Made by a program: the position numbers and the translations under genes
Source: Larix kaempferi
Lineage: Eukaryota; Streptophyta; Pinopsida; Pinales; Pinaceae
DNA length: 64,000 bases
Reading direction: 5' to 3'
NCBI GenBank assembly: GCA_027924585.1
Contig: BSBM01000001.1
Location: 55,446,501-55,510,500 of the forward strand
Shown: one piece after another, positions 23,480 to 36,140 of the stretch
Position numbering within the stretch: the stretch's first letter is position 1
Layout of the letters: each line of letters starts with the position of its first letter
The notes under the pieces: generated by a model
Databases searched by the model: none
Told to the model about the DNA's origin: nothing
The model's input: the letters and a program-made list of their open reading frames with translations, nothing else

Positions 23480-24347
23480 TGATGCAGGAGCATCGGGGCC
23501 TAAGCAAATTAGTCGAAGTTGATCAACATGAGGAAAGCCGACCAAAGGGAGTACTAACGACCATTGGTGCAAAAGAGAAGATTGACTTGTCGAAGTCAAT
23601 AAGTCGAGCAGGAGCAGTTGGGTATGCGACCGACAGATGCAGTGAAGTCAAGAGTCGACATGTTGGGGTTGACAGATGGTAGGTCAAGGGTGGGGCGTTG
23701 ATGGTTGATATGAGTCGAACCACAACTCTGACAGGTTTGGGCATAAGACAAGCGAGGAGGAAGGGGCAGACTAGTGAAGCCTGAATAGTGTGAAGGAAGC
23801 CGATGGGTAAGTCGAAGCTGACAGACAGTATGGCTGACGTGATGGATTACTGTAGCCTGTCAGGAGGACGCATGGAAGTCAAGGAGAGTACTTGGAAAAT
23901 AGTTCAGGGTTGCTAAGGAATTTAATGGCAGTTATTGCAAGTGGGTGAAGACATGACACATGTCATCACAGGTAGAGGCTATGCAGGACGGTTGGGGTGC
24001 TGACAGTTGTAGGTCTGCAGGATCTAAGGAGATCGACAGACAAAGGATGCATGTCTCGGGGATCAGAGTGGTCTCGGGGATCAGAGTGATCTCGAGAATA
24101 AAAACAACATCAAACCAGGAGAGGGTGAGGTCAACACACTGAGATAGCACACAGTTACTTCTATGTTGTAACAGCTGAGGCCAACAGTTAGTTAGTTATT
24201 TCATTTCTTTGCAGTTTGCATTGTAACCGATTCAGAGAAGTAATATAAGCTAGCTTCTGGCATGTTGTTTGAATGTTGTTCATGTGAACGTCTGTGTAGT
24301 GTGCATTGTTAAGAAAGAACCTTATTCATCTAAGTCGACTTGCATCA
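23480..24347 (+). repeat. Gypsy-2 5' LTR
   Basis: Starts TGATGCAGGAGCATCGGGG and ends GACTTGCATCA. The outermost bases TGATGCA and TGCATCA are exact inverted repeats. The partner is at 29,188-30,037. Confidence 0.95.
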
Positions 24348-24348
24348 A

Positions 24349-24362
24349 GCGCTATCAAAGCC
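24349..24362 (+). other. Gypsy-2 primer binding site (degenerate)
   Basis: GCGCTATCAAAGCC follows the LTR and resembles the initiator tRNA-Met site TGGTATCAGAGCC with mutations. The position directly after the LTR supports the assignment. Confidence 0.7.
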
Positions 24363-24550
24363 ATAGCATCCTGATATTTGAAGGATAGCCATATCTAAGT
24401 GGGAGAGAATCCCTGTGCGCAGAAGAATGTCAGGTGGTACTAAACCTGCAAGTGTGTTTACAGCTTAAGCTGAGGTTGGGTAGAGTTGTACATGACTTGT
24501 TGAAGTCCGGTTGCGATTGGACGAAGTGGGAGTTTCAGCCGAGGTTGAAA

Positions 24551-25655
24551 ATGGCTCACAGAGGTGTTAATGTTCGAGGAGTTGGACGAAGAGCGCATGG
24601 CGCAACAGTCACAGTTGATCATGAGATGTTCGACGAGTGCATCCAAACAATGCAAACTTTGATGAATGAAGTCACATCAATCAAAGAAAGCCAAAGGCGT
24701 GGTTGTAGTCTTGATGCATTAGACCACAACGAAGCGGAAGTCGAATAAGTGGAACAACATGAAGCACCAGGGGAAGAACCAGAAGACAAACTGATCAAAC
24801 TTCTGGCGAATATGAGAGGTCAGACAAAGCTAGATGTACGTACCTACTTAGGAAGCCTGCATCCAGAAGACTTGATCGACTGGTTCAGAGAGATGAATAA
24901 ATAATTTGACATAGAGCAGAATGAGGATCCTAAACGGGTTAAGACTGTGTCTCTAAGGTTGAAGGGTTGTGCTTCATTGTGGTGGGACAATGTGTAGGCT
25001 GACAGAGTCAAGTAAGGAAAGGAGAAAATCAAATCTTGGGATAGGATGGTCGCCAAGCTGAAAGGGAAGTTCTTTCCAAATGACTATGTGATTTCCTTAT
25101 TTCGGAAGTTGCACAGCTTTCAACAAAAAGAGATGACCCGTGAAGGAGTACGCGGAAGAGTTCTATAGATTGTCGATAAGGTCAAGTCAGACCGACGAAG
25201 GAGAAGAAGTTGTCGCTATGTACGTGAACGGATTGAAATATGCCATTCAGGATGAATTGAGCATGTCAAGATTCAGAGCAGTGGGTGAAGCCTACCAATT
25301 AGCTCTGAAGGTGGAAGAGAAACTGTCGAGGAAATCTACAGTGACCAGAGGTAGGGTGACTAGTCGAGGTGTGAAAGACATTTTCACGAAAGTTCAAAGT
25401 AGCGGTTACCGAAAGGAATTTGTCGAAGAAAGTCGAAGGATGGAAGGGACATCGACAAGGGAGAAAGGGCAAGAGAACAGATGCGATCGTCGTGACAACC
25501 GTGGTCAAGGCGCGTATGGTCAAGGTGATCCATCCGACAGAAAAGGAGTTAATAGACCAGCCATAATCTGTTACAAGTGTCATGGAACGAGACACAAGGC
25601 ATATCAATGCCCAGAGAACCTACATGCTATAAAGGAGTCAAAATCCAGACGTTGA
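24551..25655 (+). pseudogene. Gypsy-2 gag
   Basis: The structural-protein region begins near MAHRGVNVRG (24,551). It includes the capsid signatures FREMNKxFDIEQ and CASLWWDNV, with stops between. A frame change near 25,138 leads into KEYAEEFYRL (open to 25,655). A canonical CX2CX4HX4C zinc knuckle, CYKCHGTRHKAYQC, lies at 25,569-25,610 and would bind the element's RNA. The stop at about 24,746 and others near 24,900, 24,996 and 25,014 make it non-functional. Confidence 0.88.
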
Positions 25656-25712
25656 AGAGATGAGCAAGTCGACGAGAGGGAAGAATCAGCATACGATAGT
25701 AGTGAGGATGGT

Positions 25713-26345
25713 ATGAAGAAAATTCGGGCCATGACCGCCAGAAAGACACTAGTTTTGGACGACAGACGCGACGAGCAAGAGCTGGCACAACAGAAGGTGA
25801 TCTTTCGAACGAAGGTGCGAATCGGTGAATGGCATTGCAAGACCATAGTTGATGGTGGAAGCACCGAGAATCTTGTGTTGACAGAGGTGATCGATAAGGA
25901 AAATTTGAAATGCCAGGAACATCCACACTCTTACAATGTCTCATGGTTGCAGAAAGGACATCATGTGAAGGTGACCAAACAGTGCCTAATCAACTTCATA
26001 GTCAAAGGATTTGAAGACAGTGTACTGTGCGACGTAATCCCAATGGACACGTGCCATCTGTTGTTAGGAAGACCATGGCAGTATGATTGGGAAATGATCT
26101 ATGATGGTCGAGCCAACATAGTAAAAGTGTGTAAAAATGGCATGAAAATAAATCTTAAGCAAAGGCCAGAGGAGCGAACCGACGGTAAGCACGGTGAAAG
26201 CAACTTTTGGGAAAAGCGAGTGATGATGTGCTCAGTGAAGGAATTCCATGTGGAGGAGAAAAACAGTCGGGGTGTTGTGCTATCATTCTTAAAGGACCAT
26301 GTGTTGAGAAGGAAACAATGGAGGAGAAGATTCCAGTCAAAGTAA
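25713..26345 (+). pseudogene. Gypsy-2 aspartic protease region
   Basis: A 210-codon open stretch carries the retropepsin motif VDGGSTENL, with the catalytic Asp codon at 25,851-25,853, and the downstream CHLLLGRPWQYD flap/core signature at about 26,049-26,085. This form is typical of plant gypsy proteases, which use DGGS or DSGS. The frame shifts near 26,330, where reading moves to the frame of the RT. Confidence 0.88.
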
Positions 26346-27265
26346 GAAAGATTCTCAAAGAGTTTCAGAGCATAATAGTTGATGAGACACCGAAAGGATT
26401 GCCGCTGACAAGGAGCATATCCCATCATATCGACTTGATTCCAGGGTCAAGTCTACCAAACAAAGCACAGCATCGGATGATTCTGGTAGAAGGTCAGAAA
26501 CTCAATCGATAGTTCCTGAATTTTTTGGATAGGGGATTGATTAGAGAGAGTCTAAGTCCATGTGTGGTATCAATAATATTAGCACCGAAGAAAGGTGGAG
26601 AATGGAGGATGTGTACAAACTCTAGAGCCATCAAAAAGATCACAATCAAGTACCGATTTCCATTTTCGAGAATGGACGACTTGATGGATTGCTTGAGTGG
26701 AGCGAAGTACTTCACGAAGATAGACCTGAAGAGCAGTTATCACCAGATTCGAGTTATAGAAGGAGACGAATGGAAGACAACATTCAAGACAAAGGAAGTG
26801 CTGTATGAGTGGTTAGTCATGTCATTCGGATTGACCAATGCACCCAATACATTCATGAGGGTTATGAATGAGGTATTGAATCCATTCTTGGGAAAGTTTG
26901 TCGTATTCTACCTAGACGACATTTTGATTTTCAGTTGAACCAAGGCAGAACACTTGGAGCACATTCGACAGGTATTGCAGAAGTTGCAGGAAGAGAAGCT
27001 GATGGTGAACCTGCAAAATTGTTTCTTCATGAAGGAAGAACTGGTGTACTTGGTATTCTTAATCTCGGGTAAAGGGTTGGTGATGGACCTAGAAAAGGTG
27101 AAGGAAATATTGGAATGGATGGAACCGACAAGTACGACTAGAGTAACAAGTTTCCATGGACTTGCTAGTTTCTATTGGAAGTTCATTCGGGGATTCAATC
27201 GGATTTGTGCACCTTTGACAGAGTGCATGAAAAAGGGAGAATTCAAGTGGATGGAAGCAGCCTAA
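26333..27265 (+). pseudogene. Gypsy-2 reverse transcriptase
   Basis: Consecutive frames hold the RT fingers and palm motifs: [19 protein letters not shown], then [16 protein letters not shown] and [16 protein letters not shown]. The catalytic YLDD is at 26,909-26,920, followed by the connection region [12 protein letters not shown]. All catalytic Asp residues are present. Stops at about 26,510 and 26,936 split the protein. Confidence 0.93.
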
Positions 27266-27847
27266 CGAGCTTTCGACCGATTGAAGGAAAAGGTCACTAA
27301 GAGCCCAGTGTTGGCGCTCCCTGATTTCAACAAATTTTTCCAAATCGATTGTGACACAAGTGGAATGACAAATGGAGCAGTGTTGAGCCAGGAGGGCCGA
27401 CCAATTGCATTCTTCAGTGAGAAGTTGGATGATGCGAAATAGAAATATTCGATCTATGACCAAGAATTTTATTCTATTGTCTAGGCATTGAAGAAGCGAA
27501 GGCATTATTTGTTGCCCAAGGAATTTGTGTTATACATAGATCACCAAGCACTGAGGTATTTGAATACTCAGTCGAAGTTGAATCAGCGACACATGAAGTG
27601 GGTCGAATTCCTACAGGGACATACATTTGTGTTGCGACATAAGTCGAGCAAGTCGAACAAGGTTGCCGATGCACTGATTCAAATGGTTGCATTGATGAAC
27701 ACGATGACAGTTCAGGCAATAGGAATAGAGTCCGTGAAGACAAAGTATGAGACCGACGAGGATTTTGCGAAAGCATGGGAAGCTTGTCATGAACCATGGA
27801 GTGTCGACAGAACTCCATACTTGGATTATTTTATCCAAGAGGGATAG
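27266..27847 (+). pseudogene. Gypsy-2 RNase H
   Basis: [32 protein letters not shown] and YIDHQALRYL are the expected RNase H-like domain motifs (about 27,330-27,570). RHKSSKSNKVADAL closes the domain at about 27,640-27,680. Stops at about 27,440 and 27,483 are visible. Confidence 0.88.
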
Positions 27848-29005
27848 CTATTCAAGGGACAACAATTGTGTATTCCCAAAGGATCAGTAACAGAGAACCT
27901 AATCCGAGAGTTGCATAGCGACGGATTAGCAGGTCATTTTGGTATCGACAAGACCAGGGCATTGGTCGAAGAAAAGTATTATTGGCCAAGAATGATAGGA
28001 GATGTCGGAAAATGGGTTCCACAATGTAGAGTTTTCCAGTTGGAAAAAGGGAGAAGTTAGAACATGGGGTTGTATAAACCGTTACCTGTACCAGATACCC
28101 CATAGGAGCACCTGACCATGGATTTTGTGCTAGGATTGCCAAAGACGCAGCAAGGGAACGACTCAATTTTTGTTGTAGTTGATGGATTTTAAAAAATGGC
28201 ACACTTTATTCCGTGTCGGAAGACAAGTGACGCCACAGGAATTATTGTACTATTCTTCAAGGAAGTAGTCAGACTGCATGGGTTGTAGAAGAGTATCACA
28301 TCGAACAGGGATACCAAGTTTATGGGACATTTCTGGAAAACCCTATGGAAGAAACAGGACACGAGGTTGCATTTTAGATCGACATATCATTTTCAAATAG
28401 ACGGACAAACCGAGGTGGTTAACAGAAGTTTGGGAAACCTTCTGAGATTTTTGACGACCGACAGACCCAATCAGTGGGAGAATGTGTTGGCGCAAGAAGA
28501 GTTTGCATATACAAATTATGTGAATCGGTCGACAGGTTTGAGCCCATTCAAGATTGTTCAAGGAAGAATTGCACATGGAGTGGTGGATTTGGTCGAGTTA
28601 CCGACAGAAACCAAGAAAAGAACAGATGCATAATCATTTGTAGAGCATATGAAAGAAGTGCATGAAGATGTGCGAAAGCGCATAGAAAGGAGTAATGCAG
28701 AATACAAGTTGAGAGTTGACAGGAAGAAGAGACTATAGTCGTTTAGCGAAGGAGACTTGGTCTATGCATATTTGCGGAAGGAAAGATTCCCAACAGGAAG
28801 ATATAACAAGCTGAAGCCGAAGAAGATTGGACAATGTAAGATTCTAAAGAAAATTTTGGACAACACTTATGTGTTGGAGCTGTCGAATGACTTGAACATT
28901 TTGCCAACGTTCAATGTCTCGGATCTGTACAAGTTCGAAAAAGGTTCAAGCAGCAGTCGAAGTGTGGAAGTGTCGGATATTGACTGGAAGGAGCATATTC
29001 CAGAT
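27848..29005 (+). pseudogene. Gypsy-2 integrase
   Basis: The N-terminal zinc domain keeps both His (ELHSDGLAGHFG) and one Cys (PQC), but the second Cys of the CXXC pair is Phe (CRVF). The core follows with TMDFVLGLP (first Asp), the degraded SNRDTKF where the second Asp would be (Asp to Asn), and DGQTEVVNRSLGNLL, where the usual catalytic Glu after SL is Gly. At least three catalytic or ligand residues are therefore lost, in addition to stops at about 28,087, 28,188 and 28,287. The C-terminal part NILPTFNVSDLYKF is the conserved domain before the chromodomain. Confidence 0.88.
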
Positions 29006-29160
29006 TGACAGAGGAAAGAAATCGTAGAAGTAATAGAGGAACGCAAAGTTGGGTGTATGCGCAGTTCACGAAGGAAGGAATACTTAGTGTGATGGGTGAA
29101 TGATGAGTTGCAGGAGGCAACATGGATTTCCAAAGAAGAGTTAAGGAGACTGACGGAGCA
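29006..29160 (+). pseudogene. Gypsy-2 C-terminal chromodomain
   Basis: After the integrase, VIEERKVG, KEYLV, a stop, WVNDELQEATWISKEEL gives the recognisable fold signature of a chromodomain (beta strands, then ATW and an acidic helix). In chromoviruses this module directs integration toward marked chromatin. One TGA lies within it, before WVND. Confidence 0.8.
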
Positions 29161-29187
29161 GTCGAGTTCTTTTTCACCTGGGGGGTC

Positions 29188-30037
29188 TGATGCAAGAGCA
29201 TCGGGGCCTAGGAAGATCAGTCAAAGTTGATCGACATGAGGAAAGCCGACTAGAGGGAGTGCCAATGACCACTGGTGCAGAAGAGCATATTGACTTGTCT
29301 AAGTTAATAAGTCGAGTAGGAGCAGTCAGGTATGCGACGGACAAATGCAGTGAATTCGAGAGTCGACATGTTGGGTTCGACAGACAGCAGGTCAAGGGCG
29401 GAGCGTCGATGTTCGATATGCATTGAACCACGATTCCGATAGGTTTTGGAATAATCCAAGCGAGGAGGAAGGGGCAGACTGGTGAATCCTAAAGAGTGCA
29501 AAGGAAGCCGATGGGTAAGTCGAAGCTGACAAACAGTATGGCCAATGTGATGGATTATTGTAGCCTGTCAAGAGGATGCATTGAAGTCAAGGAGAGTACT
29601 TGGAAAATAGTTTGGGGTTTATAAGGAAGTTAAAGACAGTTATTGCAAGTGGTCGAAGACATAACATATGTCGTCATAGGTAGAGGCTGTACAGCACGGC
29701 TGGGGCGCTGACAGTTGCAAGTTTACAGGATTTAAGGATATCGACAGACAGAGGATGCGTGTCTCAGGGATTGGAGTGATCTCGGGAACAACAACAACAA
29801 CAAACAAGGAGAGGGTGAGGTCGACACACTGAGATAGCACACAGTTACCTTTATGTTGTAACGACTGAGGCCAATAGTTAGTTAGTTATTTCATTTCTTT
29901 TCAGTTTGCATTGTAACCGATTCGGAGAAGTAATATAAGCCATCTTCTGGCATGTTGTTTGCATCTTGTTCATGTGAATGTGTGTGTAGTGTTTATTGTT
30001 AAGAAAGAACCTTGTTCATCTAAGGTGACTTGCGTCA
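29188..30037 (+). repeat. Gypsy-2 3' LTR
   Basis: 850 bp, preceded by the purine-rich CTGGGGGGTC and followed by the TGGTG target duplication. It is slightly shorter than the 5' LTR, with small indels. Confidence 0.93.
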
Positions 30038-30042
30038 TGGTG

Positions 30043-30312
30043 TCCACCCACATGTTCCACTGGCTCAAAACAATTTTTCTTGTCTGGCAGTTTTTCGGGT
30101 CAAAGGACCGCTCTAGATGGATATTGGTGGCCACCCACCTATTCCATGAGCTCAACATAGTTCTTCCACACTAATTTTCACAGTTTGGAAGTTTTATGAG
30201 TTAGAGGAATGCTCTAGATGGATATCGGTGGCCACCCACCTATTCCATGAGCTCAAGATAATCTTTCCAGTTTGGCAGTTTATGCAGATTTTCATTTCCA
30301 AAACTTATGTGG
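30043..30312. repeat. 101-bp tandem repeat hosting Gypsy-2
   Basis: GGATATTGGTGGCCACCCAC and the following CTATTCCATGAGCTCAA recur at 30,111 and 30,212, 101 bp apart. The unit broken by Gypsy-2 starts at about 23,461 and resumes at 30,043 (TCCACCCACATGTTCCACTGG). About three units in all, with no coding content. Confidence 0.82.
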
Positions 30313-31849
30313 TTGTTTTGAAGTCCTAAAAGATATTTTTTGGTCTCTCCACAATCAATTTGTAGCCAAAGGAAATATTGGATGGGGAAAATGTATACTT
30401 ATTCTCTATACATTTCAAATGAGCTACCAACTGCCCTAAACATAGATTGTATGTAAAAGTTATGCCTTTGAGAAGTTGACACCTCGACTTACCACCTTAG
30501 GACCAACAAACCTTTTTACGGATCATCTCCTGGGGTTAGGATTTTGGATATTGGGGTTTTATCCCTCATTATTATGATAAGAATTCCATTCGAACTCCTT
30601 TTCTAATCAAATTTTGATGAATGAGTGTAGCTAATGCATCTCTTCTCAGATATATAACTACCACTATTCTAGCTAGTTTTATTTTACAGTCTATTATGTT
30701 TCATTCATTTAATATAATTTTATTTTACTGTATCATCGTGTTACTTGAAATATATCTATGTATTTTTTGTTATATATGTTTTTTCATTTTAGTCTCATAT
30801 AAATTCAGTTCAACACCCTTGCAAATTATATATTTCTAAACATGCATGATGGAAAAAGGGAACTAAGAGGGATTGATGGTTCCTCATCCATAATGTATGA
30901 AATGCATTCTCTATGTTTAGAATTTTCAAAATGAATTGCATAGAGGGGTTTTGGAATCCATTATTGAGATTAATTAGTTGTCATATGCATTATTGAAGAG
31001 TGGAAACTATGTCTAATCATGGAAGAATAAAAGAGACCGATAATGGGTATTAGTGCCTTGGATAAGAATGCATCCAAAGTCTTGTTGTGGTTAATGTGTG
31101 CAATTTGATCTGCAAGGAAGAGCCATGGAAGCTCTTGATTATTAGAAATGGATATTGGATTCCATAAGATAATGCTCAATAAGATATGAATTAGACCAAC
31201 AGGTAATTAAAATGCAAGTTGTAAAGGTTATGGGTGAATCATCCTTGTGGGCAAGTGCGTGCATGCTGAAAGAAATTGTAGTATGCTTCATGATATGAAC
31301 CAACAACTTATGATTAAGAAATTATAATGGTTAAGGAAATTCCATTTAACTAAAAGTTGTCACTAATAGAATAAGACATTCCATTATGTGGACATGTCAT
31401 GTAGTTCATGATAGTGACATAGTGGCCTTGCAAAGGATGCTAATTAGGAAATGAGGCATTCATGTGTGTGAATTTGTTTTGTGGTTCGGAATTGTTGAAA
31501 ATTTTCCATGGGAAATGAAAGGAATTCTCATAGTTGAATGAGGCACAAGGACATCTAATGGAACTTGAAAAGACTTCATATGGAGTTGGAATGGAATCAA
31601 TTGCAACATTGTTAAGTGCTAGGAAGTCTGAGAAATGTCAAGTTGGACTTGGCCATAATTTATCAAAGCAATTGGAGCTGCAAGACAATGTGATTAGAGT
31701 GCAATGAGATCTTCTATAATGAACAAGAAAAGTTACAAAAGGATGATAGATGTTGTATCAGAAATTGGAGAATGTTCTCCATAAGGAAACATTGATAAAG
31801 AGGGGAATTTATCACCTTGATCTATTTTTATTTAGAACAGATGAAATGC
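30313..31849. other. Unrecognised DNA, no supported gene
   Basis: An open frame at 30,621-30,839 would encode a hydrophobic 72-residue peptide, but the region is AT-rich and no family is recognised. From about 30,850 the style resembles the Y internal region, but I could not align it with confidence. Confidence 0.45.
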
Positions 31850-32694
31850 ATGCTAGGAAAGTAGAAAGTATAAGTGTCATACATGTGTATATGTATTTAA
31901 TTGCTACTCAGTGAGAAAATCGTAGTTAGTGATCCCTCATGTGCTTGGAAGAGAGTCCATGAAATTGGATCAACTATGATGCAGAATAGGAATTCCATGT
32001 TATCATGAAGAGTTGGAGAGGGATAATTCCTTGACTCTTCTTTTTATATTATATTTATAATTTTTTAGTTTTATATATAGAAAATTATGGCATAGGAATG
32101 TTGAAAATGAAAGAGTTGGATAGTTGGTATGCATATGCACTAGTGGGCATGTTAAGAGATAATGCATAGTGCAGGTGAAGGTGTTTGTGTGAGTGTATGA
32201 TATTGAATATTGGTAAGGGTAGTATGGTTTTACATATGCAATGAGTTACTAATGGAAATTATTGTGGTTGATGTTGATTGTCTAACTAGAGATGGTAGAA
32301 GAATGGTTGAATATGTTAATGATGTTGTTTCATGTGACTAGCATCCTTGTGAGGAAAGGCTGGGGTGTTGAATCTATTATCACGATGTTGGTGGAAGGAT
32401 GGTGTAATCCTTTGTAAGAGACCAACTGATTAGCTAACATCCAAATTTTTTATTGTATCCATGCATGTAATGGTCTGTTTATGATGATTGCTTAAGTTCT
32501 AAAAATGGGATTGGGTAAAATACCTTCAACCATATTTGAATCATCCTAACTTGTTATGCATGTAATATTGAATGCATTTGTGTGAGCGTCTTTCCACTGG
32601 TTATGGTGAGGAATGGGGTAGTAAGGTAAAAGGAACCTTATACCATGTGACTATTTAAATTTAGAATGCATTCATAAGAAATAATAGCATGCCA
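31850..32694 (+). mobile_element. Y/X-like internal sequence
   Basis: Collinear and similar to X positions about 8,560-9,352. Shared stretches include AGCCCATGAAATTGGATCA-type sequence and GGTTTTACATATGCAATGAG. It ends at GCATGCCA, where X continues with TTTGTG but here the Z 5' LTR begins. This is probably part of Y, broken by insertion of Z. Confidence 0.72.
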
Positions 32695-34372
32695 TGGAAT
32701 AAGGGAGCCATAAGACCCCAAATGGAAATTAGAGTGACAAATATACATTAAAGGGGATAAATAAATAATAAGAAGAAGAAGAAAATAAGGTGGCATTTAG
32801 TCGTGAGGGAACATAGGTTGTGTGGGACCCACACAAGGCAAGATTATCCATGCCACATGGCATCCTATTCTCACCCATTCAAATACAAGGTGGAGTCTAA
32901 AGTTATTGGGGGATTTGGAGATGCATTATTCATGGAATTAATCTAGGAGGGTCAAATTAGAGTGGAAGAGTAACTCCCATGGAAGAGGAAGAGGCATCAT
33001 AGAAGAATTGTGACACTTGGAGCTAGATTCCCTAACTTCTATGACAACAATGATGAAGATTCTATGACACTTATGAAAAATTTCAGACCTGATTGGTGAC
33101 ATATGAAGTACATGACATTTCATGGCTAAAAATAGCCTCCAATAGGGTGCACAAGGGGAGTTATGGCAGCCAATATCCCCCACGTTCGAATTGATGGAAG
33201 AGGAAGGCTAGAAGTGTTGGACACGTAGCATTCATGGGAATATCTCCCTAACTCGAGTTGGGAGAAGGATATTGGAGGGAATTCGAGATATGGATGCCTT
33301 TGAAGTTTAATAAAATATGAGAATAAAGAAGTATATAATCTTTTGATCATTTCTCGTTTGGCACATTTGGAGAGCTTAGCTCTTCCTTGCATGATGGATG
33401 TTCATCCTCCCTACCTTAGGATCAATTTCAAGGGTGCAAGATTCCCATACAAGTTGGTTGATGGAGAGGCCATTCAGAACTCTCAAAAGAGATTCATGGA
33501 TATGTTTTAAAGCAGGTTCAACCCCCATATTATTTCGATTTCATCTTCTCTTATTCCTCTCTATTCTCATTCTACTATCTTTCTCTCAATGTCATGTAAA
33601 AGTGCAAGGGCACACTCCTTGTTGCATATAGTTAATGGAGGATTGATATTTTGACCTTATGAACATGTTATATGCTGCATAAATATGTAATAGATATATC
33701 ATGATATCCACAGCTTGAAATACCATGTACTTCATGAGATATTTCCAATCAAAACTGAGATTCGAGCCATTTTCCTCATAGCAATTTCATGGTGATTTTG
33801 GGATGATGTTGTACCTGTTTTATATCAGATATTTCTTTCCATGTTATTAAATTCATATGAATTTAAATTTATGTCCCAAATAATTTGTTCATACCCCTAA
33901 AGTGTTACTATAGTTTGTGACCAAATTCGAGGCTCCTTGTTTACCATTTTCACCCCGAATTTTATACTCTAGAAGCTGTTGTTCTTTGGGAGACCTATTC
34001 GACCCTAAAACCTGATATAATTATGCACATATGTTTTCATTTATGTCCTATAACATATGAAAGCCTAATATCAATAATTAGTGAAGTTCATATAGTTTTT
34101 GGAAGGGAAAATAGTGGCAGACCTAGGGGGGATTTCCATTAATCCAATTGACTAGTCTTGTCCCAAAAATTCTTTCCTTGTAAATTGCAGAAAATGGATG
34201 GGTATAATAGGTGTTTGGGTGTCTAATAAATGTATTAATGTGTCCTATTTCCTATCAATACCTTCATTCCCAAATTCCAAATCATTTGGAGGTGTTTGGA
34301 ACTGTTTGTACACTACATTCCTACAGTCGAAATAAGGTGAATTTGAGCACTTTTCTTTGAAGGGATACTACA
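32695..34372 (+). repeat. Z 5' LTR
   Basis: 1,678 bp from TGGAATAAGGGAGCC to GATACTACA, matching the Z LTRs at 1,057 and 40,823 along its length. It is followed by a degenerate Met-type primer binding site (TTGTATTAGAG at about 34,374), which places it at the 5' end. The MITE site is empty in this copy. Confidence 0.88.
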
Positions 34373-34459
34373 GTTGTATTAGAGAATGGTCCTTGCACCT
34401 GATTTGGGTTACAATTGATGAGGTCAATAAGTCATCCCCCACCCCTAGAAACCGAAACT

Positions 34460-35680
34460 TAAAGTACCTTTGGTGAAGAGGAAGAAGCAGGAGAAGAGGT
34501 GCACTCTACTGGTACTATGGCTAAGGATGAAAAAGAAATCTGAGAGATGGAGGATAAAGAGAAGTTTAGGTAATTAATGAAACAATTTTTTGAGGACATG
34601 AAAAGGCATATAATTAAAGGGTTCAAATTTATGGAAAGAAAAATTGGAAGCAAATTGGAAATAGGAGACAATAGTAGTTCTCATTTCGCGGAAAAAAAAT
34701 ACAGTTGGTGAAAACATTTTCTCCAAGACAGGGCCTCACAACTGATCGAATGAATTATAGGACTCAAAAAGATCCACCACACCCAACTTTATTAATCCCA
34801 AAAAGGATCTTAACACCCAATATGGAATTCATGAAGTTCTAGCACAATGGCATCAGTTGAGTGAAGATTGTAGGAGGACCTTACATTTCATCAATTCTTT
34901 ACTATCTCAAACAAGCTCAAAATTAGAGGAGGTAGCAAAACCCCTTTTCAAAATAAAGAATTTAATTATACCATAGTCAAAGTGTCCCTTCCCATTTTTT
35001 ATGGCTCATCCCAAAGTTCTAAAAATACCTGGGTACAAAATTTAGATGTATATTTTCAGCCGAATCCACTGGTTGAAGCAGATGCTTTAAAAATGGCTAT
35101 TCTTCATCTTGAGGGAGAAGCAAATGATTGGTAGTTACATGGATATAAAACCTTGGGACATGATCAGATAAAATCATATGAATATTTTGTTAACATGTTA
35201 GTGGAAATATTTGATAAAAAAGACCCCGAAATTCCTTTCAAGGAACTAGCGCAGTTGAAGCAAAATGGAACCCTTGAGGAGTACATGTTGAAATTCCAAA
35301 AATTGTCAGTTATGGTGGCTGATATATCTATGGTTTTATTGGTATTAATTTTTACTGGAGGATTGGACTAACCTTTGAAAGGTTTATTTAAAGCTCACAA
35401 GCCTACATTGATTAAAATATGCCATGAATTTGGCTAGATATATGAAAAATGTGCTACCCAAGACAAATTATCCTCCCAAGTTCAAATATGACAAGATACC
35501 ATGGAAAAATGATTCATTTGGGAGAGACAAGAAAGAGGGACCAACCAAGGAAGAACTCATAAGAAAGAAACTATGTTTCACATGTCATCAACCATGTGTA
35601 CCAGGGCATAAATGTGCTAAGGGGAAAGCACACTTCATTGTAGTATTTTCTGATAATGAAGGGGACATGGAGGAATAAGA
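34460..35680 (+). pseudogene. Z gag
   Basis: The order of gag features is preserved in broken frames. MKRHIIKGFKFMERKIGSK lies at about 34,599-34,655, FYGSSQSSKNTWVQNLDVYF near 35,000-35,055 and MAILHLEGEANDW at 35,095-35,132. An open piece at 35,153-35,371 ends in FTGGLD. The zinc-binding motif CFTCHQPCVPGHKC (35,576-35,617) is the variant found in Del/Tekay-type gypsy elements. Stops occur at several places. Confidence 0.85.
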
Positions 35681-35804
35681 AAAAAATCCATCCCAAGCAG
35701 AGGGATATGACACAACAGAATATATCATCCATCACCCAAAACAAGTAATTTGGTGGTGTTATTACAAGTTCCTCGTTTTCACACCCTCCGATGCAAGTGA
35801 GTAG

Positions 35805-36080
35805 TATAAGGGCAGGAGGTTTCGATATTGGTAGATGGAGGAGCAACTCATAACTTCATTGTTGTAGCCTTTTTGGAGAGGAGAAAGTTAACTACTGAAG
35901 CATTTGAAGGATTCACATTCATAACTCTAGGTAACCATTCTATGGACTGCAACACATGTATTCCAAATCTACAACTTACGATATGAAAATACACCTTTAC
36001 TGATAGCTTCTATTTGGTGAATGTTGATGATACAAATATGGTTTTGGGAGTACAATGTTTGTACTCTATAGGATAACATA
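35805..36080 (+). pseudogene. Z aspartic protease
   Basis: LVDGGATHNFI at about 35,829-35,861 is the retropepsin active site, with DGG in place of DSG. The expected LGVQCLYSIG-like strand follows near 36,045-36,075. The frame is interrupted between 35,950 and 36,140. Confidence 0.8.
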
Positions 36081-36140
36081 TAGTGAACTACCAAATACCT
36101 AAAATGAAGTTCAAAGATTCAGAAGGAAAAACAATTTTTA

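Larger units (their letters stand above)
23480..30037 (+). mobile_element. Complete chromovirus-type Ty3/gypsy element (Gypsy-2), inactive
   Basis: A 6,558-bp element with LTRs of 868 and 850 bp and a perfect 5-bp target duplication TGGTG (23,475-23,479 and 30,038-30,042). Domains run gag, protease, RT, RNase H, integrase and a C-terminal chromodomain, the Ty3/gypsy order with a chromovirus ending. Many stops and a few frameshifts break the polyprotein. It inserted into a 101-bp tandem repeat. Removing it restores TATTGGTG joined to TCCACCC, as in the neighbouring units. Confidence 0.95.

Noticed and set aside
30621-30839. Hydrophobic 72-residue frame resembling a membrane peptide
   Set aside because: It is in AT-rich DNA, where Phe/Ile/Leu-rich frames arise by chance, and there is no homologue that I recognise.
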